Shown: positions 39,122 through 47,563 of the stretch, piece by piece
Layout: the number at the start of each line of letters is the position of its first letter
How positions within the stretch are numbered: the stretch's first letter is position 1
Source of the DNA: Micromonospora lutea
GTDB lineage: Bacteria > Actinomycetota > Actinomycetes > Mycobacteriales > Micromonosporaceae
Assembly (NCBI RefSeq): GCF_016863535.1
Contig: NZ_BOPB01000023.1
Coordinates: forward strand, 1 to 54,042
Length of the DNA: 54,042 nt
Direction of reading: 5' to 3'
Program-made: the position numbers and the translations under genes
Notes under the pieces: generated by a model
Database searches by the model: none
Told to the model about the DNA's origin: nothing
What the model saw: only the letters and a program-made list of their open reading frames with translations

Positions 39122-41236
39122 ATGACCCGGGCGTTCCTGCCGAAGATGTTCACCGTCCTGCTGGCCGGTACGCTGGCCGGCCTGGTGCTGGCGGTGGCGG
39201 CGCTACCGGCCGCGCTGGTGTTCGGCATCGGATTCTCGGCGCTCTCCGCGCCGTACGCGGAGTTGCCCAACACGCTGCGGACGCCGCCGACGGCCCAACG
39301 GTCCAACCTCTACGCCAACGACGGCACCACCCTGATCACCTCCTTCTATCAGGAGGACCGGGTGGACGTGCCGCTGGGCGAGGTGGCCCCCGTGATGCGT
39401 CAGGCCATCATCGCCGCCGAGGACGCCCGCTTCCACGAGCACAGCGGGGTGGACCTGCGGGGCATCGTGCGGGCGTTCACCGCCAACCGGCGCGACGGTG
39501 CCACCCGGCAGGGCGCCTCCACGCTGACCATGCAGTACGTCCGCAACGTGCTGAGCACGGACCCCCGGCTCAGCGAGGCGCAGCGGGCCGCGGCTACCGA
39601 GGTGAGCACCGCCCGCAAGATCCAGGAGATCCGGTACGCCCTGGCGTTGGAGCGGGAGCTGAGCAAGGACGAGATCCTCACCCGCTACCTCAACATCGCG
39701 TACTTCGGTGCCGGCGCGTACGGCATCGCCGCCGCCAGCAAACGGTACTTCTCCACCTCACCGGCGAAGCTCACGCTGGCCCAGGCGGCCCTGCTGGCCG
39801 GGCTGGTCCGCTCCCCGCACACTGACGACCCGATCAACGGCGACGCCGACAGCGCGACCGCCCGTCGCGGCTACGTGCTGGACCGGATGGTCGAGTCGGG
39901 CGTGGTGCCGGCCGACGAGGCGGCGCGGGCCACCGCCCAACCGTTGAACCTGCGGCCCAGCGAAACTCCGAACGACTGCACCGCGGTGCCCGAGGGGCAC
40001 AACGACTGGGGCTTCTTCTGCGACTGGTTCACCCGGTGGTGGAACAGTCAGCAGGCGTTCGGCGGCAACGTCGACGAGCGGCAACGCACCCTACGCCGGG
40101 GCGGATTCAGCATCGTCTCCGCACTCGACCCCGGGGTGCAGCGGGCCACCACCGAACAGGTGCGACGGATCTATCCGGCCGAGCACCCACACGCCATGCC
40201 GACCGCCGTGGTCCAGCCCGGCACCGGGCGGGTGCTCGCCATGTCGGTCAACCGGATCTACAGCGTGGCGGCGAACCCGGCGGGGCAGCCGAACCATCCC
40301 CACACCGTCAACCAACTCGTCGCCGGTGGCGGCTCCATCGTCGGCTACCAGGCCGGTTCCACGTTCAAGCTGTTCACCATGCTGGCTGCCCTGGAGGCCG
40401 GGCTTCCCCTGAACACGGTCTTCGACGCGCCCTCCCGGATCGTGACCGACTTCCGGGTCAGCGGCGGCGAGGCGAACTGCGGGGGGTACTGGTGCCCGGA
40501 GAACGCCAGCGCCTCGGTGAGTGGCCGACACGACATGTGGACCGCCTTCGGCGACTCGGTCAACACGTACTTCGCCTGGTTGACCGAGCGGATCGGTGCG
40601 GACCGGGTGGTGGAGATGGCCGAACGCCTGGGCATCGTGTTCCGCGCTGACGACGATGTCCAGCTGGCCCGACACGGCGCGCGTGAGTGGGGACCGTTCA
40701 CCCTGGGCGTCTCCGCCACCACCCCGCTCGACCTGGCCGGGGCGTACGCGACGCTGGGCGCGGAGGGCACCTGGTGTGCGCCCACGCCGGTCGTTTCGAT
40801 AACCGACGCCGCCGGTCGCCGGGTGGCCGCCGGGCAACCGGACTGCCGACAGGTGCTCGACGTCGACGTGGCTCGGGCTGCGGCGGACGCGGCCCGCTGC
40901 CCGGTCGGCGACCAGTCCATGTACCACGCCTGCGACGGCGGCACGGCGACCGGGTTGCGCGGTCAGCTCGGCCGACCGGTGGCGGGCAAGACGGGCAGTT
41001 CCGAGCGGTACGCCACGGAGACGGTGGTGGCCCTCACCCCGCAACTGGCGGTAGCGGCGATAGCGGCCAACCCCGACGAGCCGAGTGACGCCGTCGGCCG
41101 TACGGTGCAGACCGCCATGGTGGAGGGAGTCGGCGAGATCCTCTCCTTCGCGCTGCGCGACGAGCCGGTACGCGATTTCGTGCCGCCCAGCGACACGACC
41201 GCCTGGCGGGTCACCGGTCAGCGCACCGGCAACTGA
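39122..41236 (+). CDS. class A penicillin-binding protein (bifunctional glycosyltransferase/transpeptidase)
   Basis: 704 residues. One N-terminal membrane anchor (about 10-40); GT51 glycosyltransferase domain with catalytic Glu100 in IIAAEDARFHEHSG and GASTLTMQYVRN; transpeptidase domain with Ser413 in STFK, SVN at 479-481 and KTG at 623-625. It polymerises lipid II and cross-links peptidoglycan at the outer face of the membrane. No PASTA or long Ser/Thr-rich tail, so it is the short PonA type. ATG at 39122 follows GGGGAGAG. Several Cys residues (for example EANCGGYWCPEN and DCTAVPEGHNDWGFFCDWF) suggest extracellular disulfides. Independent unit after the phosphatase. Confidence 0.96.
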   Translation: MTRAFLPKMFTVLLAGTLAGLVLAVAALPAALVFGIGFSALSAPYAELPNTLRTPPTAQRSNLYANDGTTLITSFYQEDRVDVPLGEVAPVMRQAIIAAEDARFHEHSGVDLRGIVRAFTANRRDGATRQGASTLTMQYVRNVLSTDPRLSEAQRAAATEVSTARKIQEIRYALALERELSKDEILTRYLNIAYFGAGAYGIAAASKRYFSTSPAKLTLAQAALLAGLVRSPHTDDPINGDADSATARRGYVLDRMVESGVVPADEAARATAQPLNLRPSETPNDCTAVPEGHNDWGFFCDWFTRWWNSQQAFGGNVDERQRTLRRGGFSIVSALDPGVQRATTEQVRRIYPAEHPHAMPTAVVQPGTGRVLAMSVNRIYSVAANPAGQPNHPHTVNQLVAGGGSIVGYQAGSTFKLFTMLAALEAGLPLNTVFDAPSRIVTDFRVSGGEANCGGYWCPENASASVSGRHDMWTAFGDSVNTYFAWLTERIGADRVVEMAERLGIVFRADDDVQLARHGAREWGPFTLGVSATTPLDLAGAYATLGAEGTWCAPTPVVSITDAAGRRVAAGQPDCRQVLDVDVARAAADAARCPVGDQSMYHACDGGTATGLRGQLGRPVAGKTGSSERYATETVVALTPQLAVAAIAANPDEPSDAVGRTVQTAMVEGVGEILSFALRDEPVRDFVPPSDTTAWRVTGQRTGN

Positions 41237-41292
41237 CCTCGCTACCCGAACCCGGGAAGCGCATCGGCACCTGGCCGTGCCCCCGAACCCGG

Positions 41293-42768
41293 TCAGCGGG
41301 CCGGCGCGGACTCCGTGATCCGCTCCGCGCCCTCGGCGATGTTGCGGGCCATTCCGCCGAAGACCAGGGCGTGAAACGGCGCCACCGCGGCCCAGTACGC
41401 GTGCCCGGCCAGCCCCCGAGGCAGGAACACCGCCCGCTGTCGGTAGCTGACCTGTCCGGTGTCGTCCCGTTGCACCCGCATCTCCAGCCAGGCCCGGCCG
41501 GGCAACCGCATCTCGGCGCGCAGTCGCAGCAGTTCACCGGGGACGATCTCCTCCACCCGCCAGAAGTCCAGTGCCTCGCCGACCCGTAGCTGGTGCGGGT
41601 GACGCCGGCCGCGCCGCAGCCCCACCCCACCGACCAGCCGGTCCAACCAGCCGCGCACCGACCAGGCCAGTGGGAACGAGTACCAGCCGTGCTCTCCGCC
41701 GACTCCCTCGATCACCTTCCACAACGCCTCCGGCGGTGCCGCCACCGTCCGCTCCCGCAGGTCCGTGTACGCGGTGCCGCCGCTCCAGCGCGGGTCGCTG
41801 GGCAGCGGCTCGGCGGGTGCGTCCGCCCCGGCCGCGTTCGACCAACGGGTCTCCACCTGGGCGTCGCGCACCTTGGTCAGCGCCAGTTCGACGGACTTGT
41901 CGAAACCGGTGAGCCCGCCCGGCGGGTCCGGCAGGTAGGCCGCGATGTCGTGCTCGTGCGCGACCGACTCGTGTACCAGGCTCTCCACCAGCGGTCGGGC
42001 GAGCGCGTTCGGCACCGGGGTGACCAGTCCGACCCAGTACGACGACAGCGTGGGCGTCAGCGGCCGTACCGGCAGCAGGAGCCGGCGGGAGAGCCCGGCC
42101 ACCCGGGCGTAGCGCTGCATCATGTCGCCGAAGGTGAGCACGTCCGGACCGGCGATGTCGAAGGCCCGGTTGACCTCCGGCGGCAACCCCGCACAGCCGA
42201 CCAGGTAGCGCAGCACGTCGCGAACCGCGATCGGCTGGATCCGGTTGGCGACCCAGCGCGGAGTGACCATGACCGGCAGCCGTTCGGTCAGGTAGCGCAA
42301 CATCTCGAACGACGCGGACCCGGAACCGATGATCACGGCGGCCCGCAGCACCACCGTCGGCACTCCGCTGTCCAGCAGGATCCGACCCACCTCGGTGCGG
42401 GAGCGCAGGTGCGCCGACGAACGTTCGTCGGGGGCCTCCGGCCCGCCCAGGTAGACGATCCGGCGTACGCCCGCGGCGCGGGCCGCTGCCGCGAAGGTGC
42501 TCGCGGCCTGCCGGTCGGCGGCCTCGAAACCGGCCTGGCCGAGCGAGTGCACCAGGTAGTAGGCCACGTCGACGCCGTCGAAGACGCCGGCCAGGCTCTC
42601 CGGCCGGCTCAGGTCACCCTCGACCACCTCGACCCGGGAGGCCCACGGCACGTCGCGCAGCCGGCCGGCCCGCCGCGCCAGACAGCGCACGGTGTGTCCC
42701 TCCGCCAACAGGCGCGGCGCCAACCGCCCGCCCACGTATCCTGTCGCGCCGGTCACCAGGCATCTCAC
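41293..42768 (-). CDS. NAD(P)-binding epimerase-like protein fused to DUF2867
   Basis: 491 residues. The N-terminal extended-SDR/NmrA-like fold starts VTGATGYVGGRLAPRLL (about 5-21), with YYLVHS and YLGGPE near 70-110. Residues about 340-490 form a DUF2867 (SRPBCC-like) domain with WKVIEGVGGEHGWYSFPLAW and AVAPFHALVFGGMARN. This two-domain protein is common in actinobacteria and resembles complex-I-assembly-type NAD-binding proteins; its function is unknown. Start GTG at 42768 lies only two bases after GGAGG; ATG at 42789, seven codons earlier, would overlap the glyA promoter, so the start is unsure. Confidence 0.82.
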   Translation of the reverse strand: MRCLVTGATGYVGGRLAPRLLAEGHTVRCLARRAGRLRDVPWASRVEVVEGDLSRPESLAGVFDGVDVAYYLVHSLGQAGFEAADRQAASTFAAAARAAGVRRIVYLGGPEAPDERSSAHLRSRTEVGRILLDSGVPTVVLRAAVIIGSGSASFEMLRYLTERLPVMVTPRWVANRIQPIAVRDVLRYLVGCAGLPPEVNRAFDIAGPDVLTFGDMMQRYARVAGLSRRLLLPVRPLTPTLSSYWVGLVTPVPNALARPLVESLVHESVAHEHDIAAYLPDPPGGLTGFDKSVELALTKVRDAQVETRWSNAAGADAPAEPLPSDPRWSGGTAYTDLRERTVAAPPEALWKVIEGVGGEHGWYSFPLAWSVRGWLDRLVGGVGLRRGRRHPHQLRVGEALDFWRVEEIVPGELLRLRAEMRLPGRAWLEMRVQRDDTGQVSYRQRAVFLPRGLAGHAYWAAVAPFHALVFGGMARNIAEGAERITESAPAR

Positions 42769-42788
42769 CCCTCCAGTCTGCGGTCTCA

Positions 42789-42794
42789 TAGACT
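42789..42794 (+). promoter_or_regulatory. candidate -10 box of glyA
   Basis: TAGACT ends 8 bases before the glyA GTG, giving a leaderless transcript; it lies in the 34-base divergent region. Confidence 0.5.
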
Positions 42795-42802
42795 CTGGCG
42801 CT

Positions 42803-44089
42803 GTGGAGACCGCCGAGGGCACCTTCTGGGGGCCGGACTTCGAGCAGCTCAGCACGACCGACCCGGAGATCGCGGAGGTGGTGCTCGGCGAGCTCGACCG
42901 GCTGCGCGGCGGCCTGCAACTGATCGCCAGCGAGAACCTCACCTCGCCGGCGGTGCTGGCCGCGTTGGGCTCCACGCTGACCAACAAGTACGCCGAGGGT
43001 TACCCGGGTCGGCGCTACTACGGTGGCTGCGCGCAGGTGGACCGGGCCGAGGAACTCGGCATCACCCGGGCGAAGGACCTCTTCGGCGCCGAGCACGCGA
43101 ACCTCCAGCCGCACTCCGGCGCGAGCGCCAACCTGGCCGCGTACGCCGCCCTGGTGCAACCGGGTGACACCGTGCTGGCGATGGAGTTGCCGCACGGCGG
43201 GCACCTGACCCACGGCAGCCGGGTGAACTTCTCCGGTCGGTGGTTCAACCCCGTCGGCTACACCGTCCGGCGGGACACCGAGCTGATCGACTACGACGAG
43301 GTACGGGATCTCGCGCTGGCCCACCAGCCGAAGATGATCATATGTGGGGCGACGGCCTATCCACGGCTCATCGACTTCGCCCGGTTCCGGGAGATCGCCG
43401 ACGAGGTCGGCGCGTACCTGATGGTGGACGCCGCGCATTTCATCGGGCTGGTCGCCGGGCAGGCGATCCCGTCGCCGGTACCGTACGCCGACGTGGTCTG
43501 CGCGACCACCCACAAGGTGCTGCGCGGCCCGCGCGGCGGCATGATCCTCTGCCGCGAGTCGCTGGCCGAGCGGATCGACAAGGCGGTCTTCCCGTTCACC
43601 CAGGGCGGCCCGTTGATGCACGCCGTGGCGGCCAAGGCCGTCGCGCTGCACGAGGCGGCGCAACCGGCGTTCCGCAGCTACGCCGCGCAGGTGGTGGCCA
43701 ACGCGCGGGCGCTCGCCGACGGGCTGGCGGCCGAGGGGATGCGCCCGGTCTCCGGCGGCACCGACACCCACCTCGCCCTGATCGACCTGCGGGAGTACGG
43801 GGTCACCGGCGCCGAGGCCGAGGCGCGGTGCGACGCGGTGACCATCACGTTGAACAAGAACGCGATCCCGTACGACCCGCAGAAGCCGATGGTCGCCTCC
43901 GGGATCCGGGTGGGCACCCCCAGCGTCACCACCCAGGGCATGGCGGAGGCGCAGATGCGTCAGATCGCCGAGCTGATCGCCCGGGCGGTGCGGACCGACC
44001 CGTCCGCACCGGGTGGGGCCGACGAGCTGACCCGGATCACCACCGAGGTGGCCGAGCTGGCCGCCGAGTTCCCGGCGTACCCCCGATGA
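42803..44089 (+). CDS. glyA: serine hydroxymethyltransferase
   Basis: 428-residue PLP enzyme interconverting serine and glycine with tetrahydrofolate. Seen: LQLIASENLTSPAVLAALGS (about 36-55), NKYAEGYPGRRYYGG, the PLP lysine Lys238 in TTHKVLRGPRGG, and NKNAIPYDPQKP near 353. GTG start at 42803 fits the TANNNT box; the upstream open frame overlaps the divergent gene. Its stop overlaps the next ATG (ATGA), so it is co-translated with an AtpI-like protein, joining one-carbon metabolism to the ATP synthase locus. Confidence 0.96.
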   Translation: METAEGTFWGPDFEQLSTTDPEIAEVVLGELDRLRGGLQLIASENLTSPAVLAALGSTLTNKYAEGYPGRRYYGGCAQVDRAEELGITRAKDLFGAEHANLQPHSGASANLAAYAALVQPGDTVLAMELPHGGHLTHGSRVNFSGRWFNPVGYTVRRDTELIDYDEVRDLALAHQPKMIICGATAYPRLIDFARFREIADEVGAYLMVDAAHFIGLVAGQAIPSPVPYADVVCATTHKVLRGPRGGMILCRESLAERIDKAVFPFTQGGPLMHAVAAKAVALHEAAQPAFRSYAAQVVANARALADGLAAEGMRPVSGGTDTHLALIDLREYGVTGAEAEARCDAVTITLNKNAIPYDPQKPMVASGIRVGTPSVTTQGMAEAQMRQIAELIARAVRTDPSAPGGADELTRITTEVAELAAEFPAYPR

Positions 44090-44559
44090 GCGGGCCCCGC
44101 GCCGGCGAGCCCGGCGTACCCCCGGCGAGCGTTCCTCGGGCGGGGGAGCCCGGTGCCATCCGGGCCCGGCTGCCGTACCTGCGTCTTCCGCTGCTCGCCT
44201 GCGCCGCGCTGGCCGTGGTCGCGGTGCCGACCGCCGCCGTGCTGCGTGGCCCGACCGGCGCGGCCGGGGTGGCCGCAGGCATCGCGCTGGTGATCGTCAG
44301 CTACCTGATCTCGGGTCTCTCGGTGGCCTGGGCGGACGCGGTGCACCCGCGACTGATCATGTCGGTGGGGCTTGTCACCTACGTCACGAAGATCGTCATT
44401 CTGGGCGTGGTGATGGCTGCTGTGGCGGCCACCGGCTGGCCAGGTCTGCCCGACCTGGGCGTGGCCATCATCGCGGCCGTGGTGGTGTGGACCGGAGCCC
44501 ACCTGACCTGGGCGTTGCGCTCGCCGCTGCCCAGCGTGGACCGTTCGTCGGATCACTGA
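44086..44559 (+). CDS. putative ATP synthase protein I-like membrane protein
   Basis: 157 residues: a Pro/Gly-rich N-terminus with a duplicated PRAGEPG, then four membrane helices (about 37-56, 62-84, 96-116 and 122-144). Size, topology and position just before the atp genes match AtpI, an assembly factor for the c-ring, but no single residue motif is decisive. It overlaps glyA by 4 bases. A 165-base gap containing a hairpin and possible promoter separates it from the AtpZ-like gene. Confidence 0.6.
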   Translation: MSGPRAGEPGVPPASVPRAGEPGAIRARLPYLRLPLLACAALAVVAVPTAAVLRGPTGAAGVAAGIALVIVSYLISGLSVAWADAVHPRLIMSVGLVTYVTKIVILGVVMAAVAATGWPGLPDLGVAIIAAVVVWTGAHLTWALRSPLPSVDRSSDH

Positions 44560-44593
44560 CCGTACGGCTGCCGTTTCCCGGGCGTTTCGTGGG

Positions 44594-44623
44594 CCTGTCC
44601 GGCTGGTCGGACAGGAGTAGGCT
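44594..44623 (+). promoter_or_regulatory. hairpin followed by a candidate -10 box, upstream of the atp genes
   Basis: CCTGTCCG (44594-44601) pairs with CGGACAGG (44608-44615), possibly ending the glyA transcript; TAGGCT at 44618-44623 fits a -10 box for the atp operon. A second box, TAGTGT, is at 44709-44714, 10 bases before the AtpZ-like start. Confidence 0.4.
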
Positions 44624-44724
44624 GACCCCGGCTTGATGCGCCGCACCCGCCGCCCGCACGCTGCTCGCAGTGTGGGGGGTGCCGCACACTCGCGAAACAC
44701 CCGGCTGATAGTGTTCGCGACGTC

Positions 44725-44946
44725 ATGGCCGACAACCCCCACCGCAGAAGCCCCGACGAACACTCGTCGGAAGGTGTCGCCGGAGCCGTCCTCGGCTACC
44801 TGCTCGCCGGCATCGTGGTGTGGGGATTCCTCGGCTGGTTGGCGGGGGAGTTCCTGGGCCTGCCGACCGGCGTCGGAATAGCCGTCGGCATGATGCTCGG
44901 CGCAGCCGGAGCGATCTACCTGATCATGAAGAGGCTCAGTGCCTGA
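44725..44946 (+). CDS. AtpZ-like F1Fo-ATPase accessory protein
   Basis: 73 residues with a polar N-terminus and two membrane helices (about 20-42 and 47-68; AVLGYLLAGIVVWGFLGWLAG and GVGIAVGMMLGAAGAIYLIM). This is the pattern of AtpZ, which with AtpI helps assemble or supply Mg2+ to Fo. The position immediately before atpB supports this. Start ATG at 44725 lacks a Shine-Dalgarno but a TAGTGT box lies 10 bases upstream. Confidence 0.65.
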   Translation: MADNPHRRSPDEHSSEGVAGAVLGYLLAGIVVWGFLGWLAGEFLGLPTGVGIAVGMMLGAAGAIYLIMKRLSA

Positions 44947-44988
44947 GTGCCGGCACGCGCGGGTCTGTCGAGTGCGGAGGATGACACG

Positions 44989-45768
44989 GTGAGCGGACAG
45001 CTTGTCGCCGCAGAGGGCCTTCCCTGGCCCCCGAGCGTCGGAGACTTCTACCCGCCGGATCTCGCCGGTCCGTGGGTCACGAAGTTCACGCTCATGGTCT
45101 GGCTGGCCGTCGGGCTGTTGATCGTCTTCTTCATGGCCACCTATCGCAACCCGAAGCTCGTGCCCAGCAAGGGCCAGTGGATGGCGGAGTCGGTCTACGG
45201 TCTGGTCCGGGACAACATCGCCCGCGAGCAGATGGGCCGAGACGGCATCCGGTTCGCGCCCTATTTCACGGTGCTGTTCTGTTTCATCGTGGTGACCAAC
45301 CTCTTCGGCATCGTCCCCGGATTGCAGATCTCGCCGAACTCGCACATCGCCTTCCCGATCGTGCTCGCACTGATCTCCTACGTGATGTACCTCTACATCG
45401 GGGCTCGCAAGCACGGCCTGGGCCGCTACCTCAAGCAGAGTTTGATCCTGCCGGGCGTGCCGTGGCCCATGCACTTCCTGCTGATCCCGATCGAGTTCCT
45501 GCAGACCTTCGTCGTCCGACCGGTCACCCTGGCGGTCCGACTCTTCGCCAACATGTTCGCCGGCCACCTGATCCTGCTGGTGTTCACCGTCGGCGGCTTC
45601 GTGATGCTCGCCTCGGACAACATCTTCATCCAGATCTCGTCGGTCGCCGCCTTCGTCATGGCGATCCTGATGGCCTTCTTCGAGGTGCTGGTCGCGCTGC
45701 TGCAGGCGTACGTCTTCGTGACCCTGACCGCCAACTACATCGGCAGCTCGCTCGCCGACGAGCACTGA
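44989..45768 (+). CDS. atpB: ATP synthase Fo subunit a
   Basis: 259-residue membrane subunit that forms the proton half-channels beside the c-ring. The essential arginine is Arg184 in PVTLAVRLFANMFAGH; C-terminal FFEVLVALLQAYVFVTLTANYIG is typical. Five to six helices are visible (about 30-50, 90-112, 120-137, 163-177, 190-215 and 225-250). GTG at 44989 has GGAGG eight bases upstream; the frame could start 42 bases earlier directly after the AtpZ-like stop, but without a ribosome site. Confidence 0.95.
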   Translation: MSGQLVAAEGLPWPPSVGDFYPPDLAGPWVTKFTLMVWLAVGLLIVFFMATYRNPKLVPSKGQWMAESVYGLVRDNIAREQMGRDGIRFAPYFTVLFCFIVVTNLFGIVPGLQISPNSHIAFPIVLALISYVMYLYIGARKHGLGRYLKQSLILPGVPWPMHFLLIPIEFLQTFVVRPVTLAVRLFANMFAGHLILLVFTVGGFVMLASDNIFIQISSVAAFVMAILMAFFEVLVALLQAYVFVTLTANYIGSSLADEH

Positions 45769-45825
45769 TCCGCCACAAACTTCGGCGGGCCGCCCGGCCC
45801 GGCCAAGCTTCCGGCACGACCGCGT

Positions 45826-45844
45826 ACGCGTGAACCTCACGCGT
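45826..45844 (+). promoter_or_regulatory. stem-loop just upstream of atpE
   Basis: ACGCGTGA (45826-45833) pairs with TCACGCGT (45837-45844), ending 6 bases before the AGGAGG ribosome site of atpE. It may affect mRNA processing or help the high translation needed for about ten c subunits per complex. Confidence 0.5.
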
Positions 45845-45865
45845 CTACTAGGAGGAATACCCGCA

Positions 45866-46090
45866 ATGGACGTTCTCGCCGCCATCAACGGTAACGTCAA
45901 CACCATCGGCTACGGCCTCGCCGCCATCGGCCCCGGTATCGGCGTCGCCCTGGTCTTCGCGGCCTACATCAACTCCAGCGCCCGCCAGCCGGAGTCCGCC
46001 GGCTACAACCGCACCTGGCTGGTCCTGGGCTTCGCGCTGGTCGAGGCGCTCGCCCTGTTCGGCCTGGTGCTCGCCTTCGCTGTCAACTGA
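45866..46090 (+). CDS. atpE: ATP synthase Fo subunit c
   Basis: 74-residue hairpin of two membrane helices forming the rotor ring. The glycine-rich first helix reads GYGLAAIGPGIGVALVF (about 15-31), the polar loop ARQPE follows (39-43), and the proton-binding carboxylate is Glu60 in GFALVEALALFG. The ATG at 45866 has AGGAGG at an ideal distance; an upstream GTG adds a non-conserved 12 residues. The 97-base gap before it, with a stem-loop, contrasts with the tight spacing of the rest of the operon. Confidence 0.97.
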   Translation: MDVLAAINGNVNTIGYGLAAIGPGIGVALVFAAYINSSARQPESAGYNRTWLVLGFALVEALALFGLVLAFAVN

Positions 46091-46119
46091 CCGTCCGTTA
46101 GTCGACCCGGAGGTCTGAC

Positions 46120-46650
46120 ATGTATGTCGCCGCTGAAGGTGTAGAGCACCACCCGCTCGTGCCGATCTGGCAGGAGCTCGTCATCGGGACGATCGCCTTC
46201 GCCCTGCTCTGCTTCGTGCTGCTGAAGTTCGTGATGCCGCGTATGGAGGCGATGTACCAGGCGCGGGTCGACGCGATCGAGGGCGGCCTCAAGCGTGCCG
46301 AGGCTGCCCAGGCCGAGGCCAACCAACTGCTGGAGCAGTACCGGGCCCAGCTCGCCGAGGTGCGTACCGAGGCGGCGCGGATCCGGGACGACGCCCGCGC
46401 CGACGCCGAGTCGATCCGTACCGAAATCCTGGCCAAGGCCCGGGAGGAGTCCGACCGGATCATCGCCGCCGGTCGGGATTCGCTGGCCGTGGAACGGCAG
46501 ACCATCGTGCGCGAGCTGCGCGCGGAGGTCGGCGGTCTCGCGGTCGACCTGGCCAGCCGGATCGTGGGCGAGTCGCTCGCTGACGAGGCTCGCCGCAAGG
46601 GCACCGTCGAGCGGTTCCTCACCGATCTCGAGAGCGCGGGGGCCCGCTGA
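46120..46650 (+). CDS. atpF: ATP synthase Fo subunit b
   Basis: 176 residues: one N-terminal membrane helix (about 16-36, LVIGTIAFALLCFVLLKFVMP) followed by a long charged coiled coil rich in Ala, Glu and Arg, forming the peripheral stalk. The conserved RxxxI.G...A pattern is present. CGGAGG lies 7-8 bases before the ATG. It ends TGATG into atpH. Unlike mycobacteria, b and delta are separate and there is no second b gene in the window. Confidence 0.95.
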   Translation: MYVAAEGVEHHPLVPIWQELVIGTIAFALLCFVLLKFVMPRMEAMYQARVDAIEGGLKRAEAAQAEANQLLEQYRAQLAEVRTEAARIRDDARADAESIRTEILAKAREESDRIIAAGRDSLAVERQTIVRELRAEVGGLAVDLASRIVGESLADEARRKGTVERFLTDLESAGAR

Positions 46651-47471
46651 TGCAGGCCGCCAGCCGGGAGTCCTACGCCGCCGCGCTCGCGCGGCTGGAG
46701 GAGTACGTCCGGGGCGTCGAGGCGTCGGCGGCGGCCGCCACCGGCGCGGAGCTGCTCGCCGTGGCGGACCTGTTGCGGCGTGAGGTCCGGCTGCGCCGGG
46801 CGCTCTCCGACCCGGCCCGCGAGGGTTCGGACCGCACGGAACTGCTGAACTCGGTGCTCTCCGGCAAGGTCGGTGTGGACACGCTCGACCTGCTCGGGAC
46901 GCTGGTCGCCGGCCGCTGGTCCGCGCCGTCGGAGCTGCTCGACGGGGCGGAGAGCCTTGGCGTGCAGACCCTGCTCGCCAGCGCGGACCGCGCCGACGAG
47001 CTGGGCGAGGTGGAGGACGAGCTGTTCCGCTTCGGCCAGGTGGTCGCCGCGGACCCGCAGCTGTCCAACGCCCTGTCCGACCCGATGGCGCCGGTGGCGC
47101 AGCGGGCCGAGCTGGTCGGGATGCTCCTGACGGGCAAGGCCCGGCCGGTGACGGTGCGGCTGACGGAGGCGGCGCTGGCCGGCTTCGGTGGGCGCTCGTT
47201 CACCGCCGCGCTGTCCCGACTGGTGGAGTTGGCGGCGGAGCGGCGGGACCGGCAGGTCGCGTACGTGACGGTCGCCGCCCCGCTCACCGAGGAGGAGGAG
47301 CAGCGACTGGGCGATCGGCTTTCCGCCATATACGATCGACCGGTTGCTGTCAAGCTTACGGTTGACCCGGCGATCCTCGGAGGAGTGAGCGTACGGGTGG
47401 GTTCGGACCTCTACGACGGGACGATCCTGCGCCGCCTCAACGAGACCCGCAACGCGCTCGCGAAGCGCTGA
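46650..47471 (+). CDS. atpH: ATP synthase F1 subunit delta
   Basis: 273 residues; joins the peripheral stalk to the top of F1. The C-terminal OSCP signature is clear: VTVAAPLTEEEEQRLGDRLS and VDPAILGGVSVRVGSDLYDGTILRRLNE. It is about 90 residues longer than the E. coli protein, with an N-terminal helical extension (about 1-85) usual in actinobacteria. Start codon overlaps the atpF stop by one base (TGATG). Confidence 0.94.
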   Translation: MQAASRESYAAALARLEEYVRGVEASAAAATGAELLAVADLLRREVRLRRALSDPAREGSDRTELLNSVLSGKVGVDTLDLLGTLVAGRWSAPSELLDGAESLGVQTLLASADRADELGEVEDELFRFGQVVAADPQLSNALSDPMAPVAQRAELVGMLLTGKARPVTVRLTEAALAGFGGRSFTAALSRLVELAAERRDRQVAYVTVAAPLTEEEEQRLGDRLSAIYDRPVAVKLTVDPAILGGVSVRVGSDLYDGTILRRLNETRNALAKR

Positions 47472-47563
47472 CCAGCACCCAGCGAAGCGCCCGGAAAGAC
47501 AGTCGACCCGAGGACCGGTCGGTACTAGGTATCCCGGGCCCCTGATACTTAAGGAAGCAGAGG

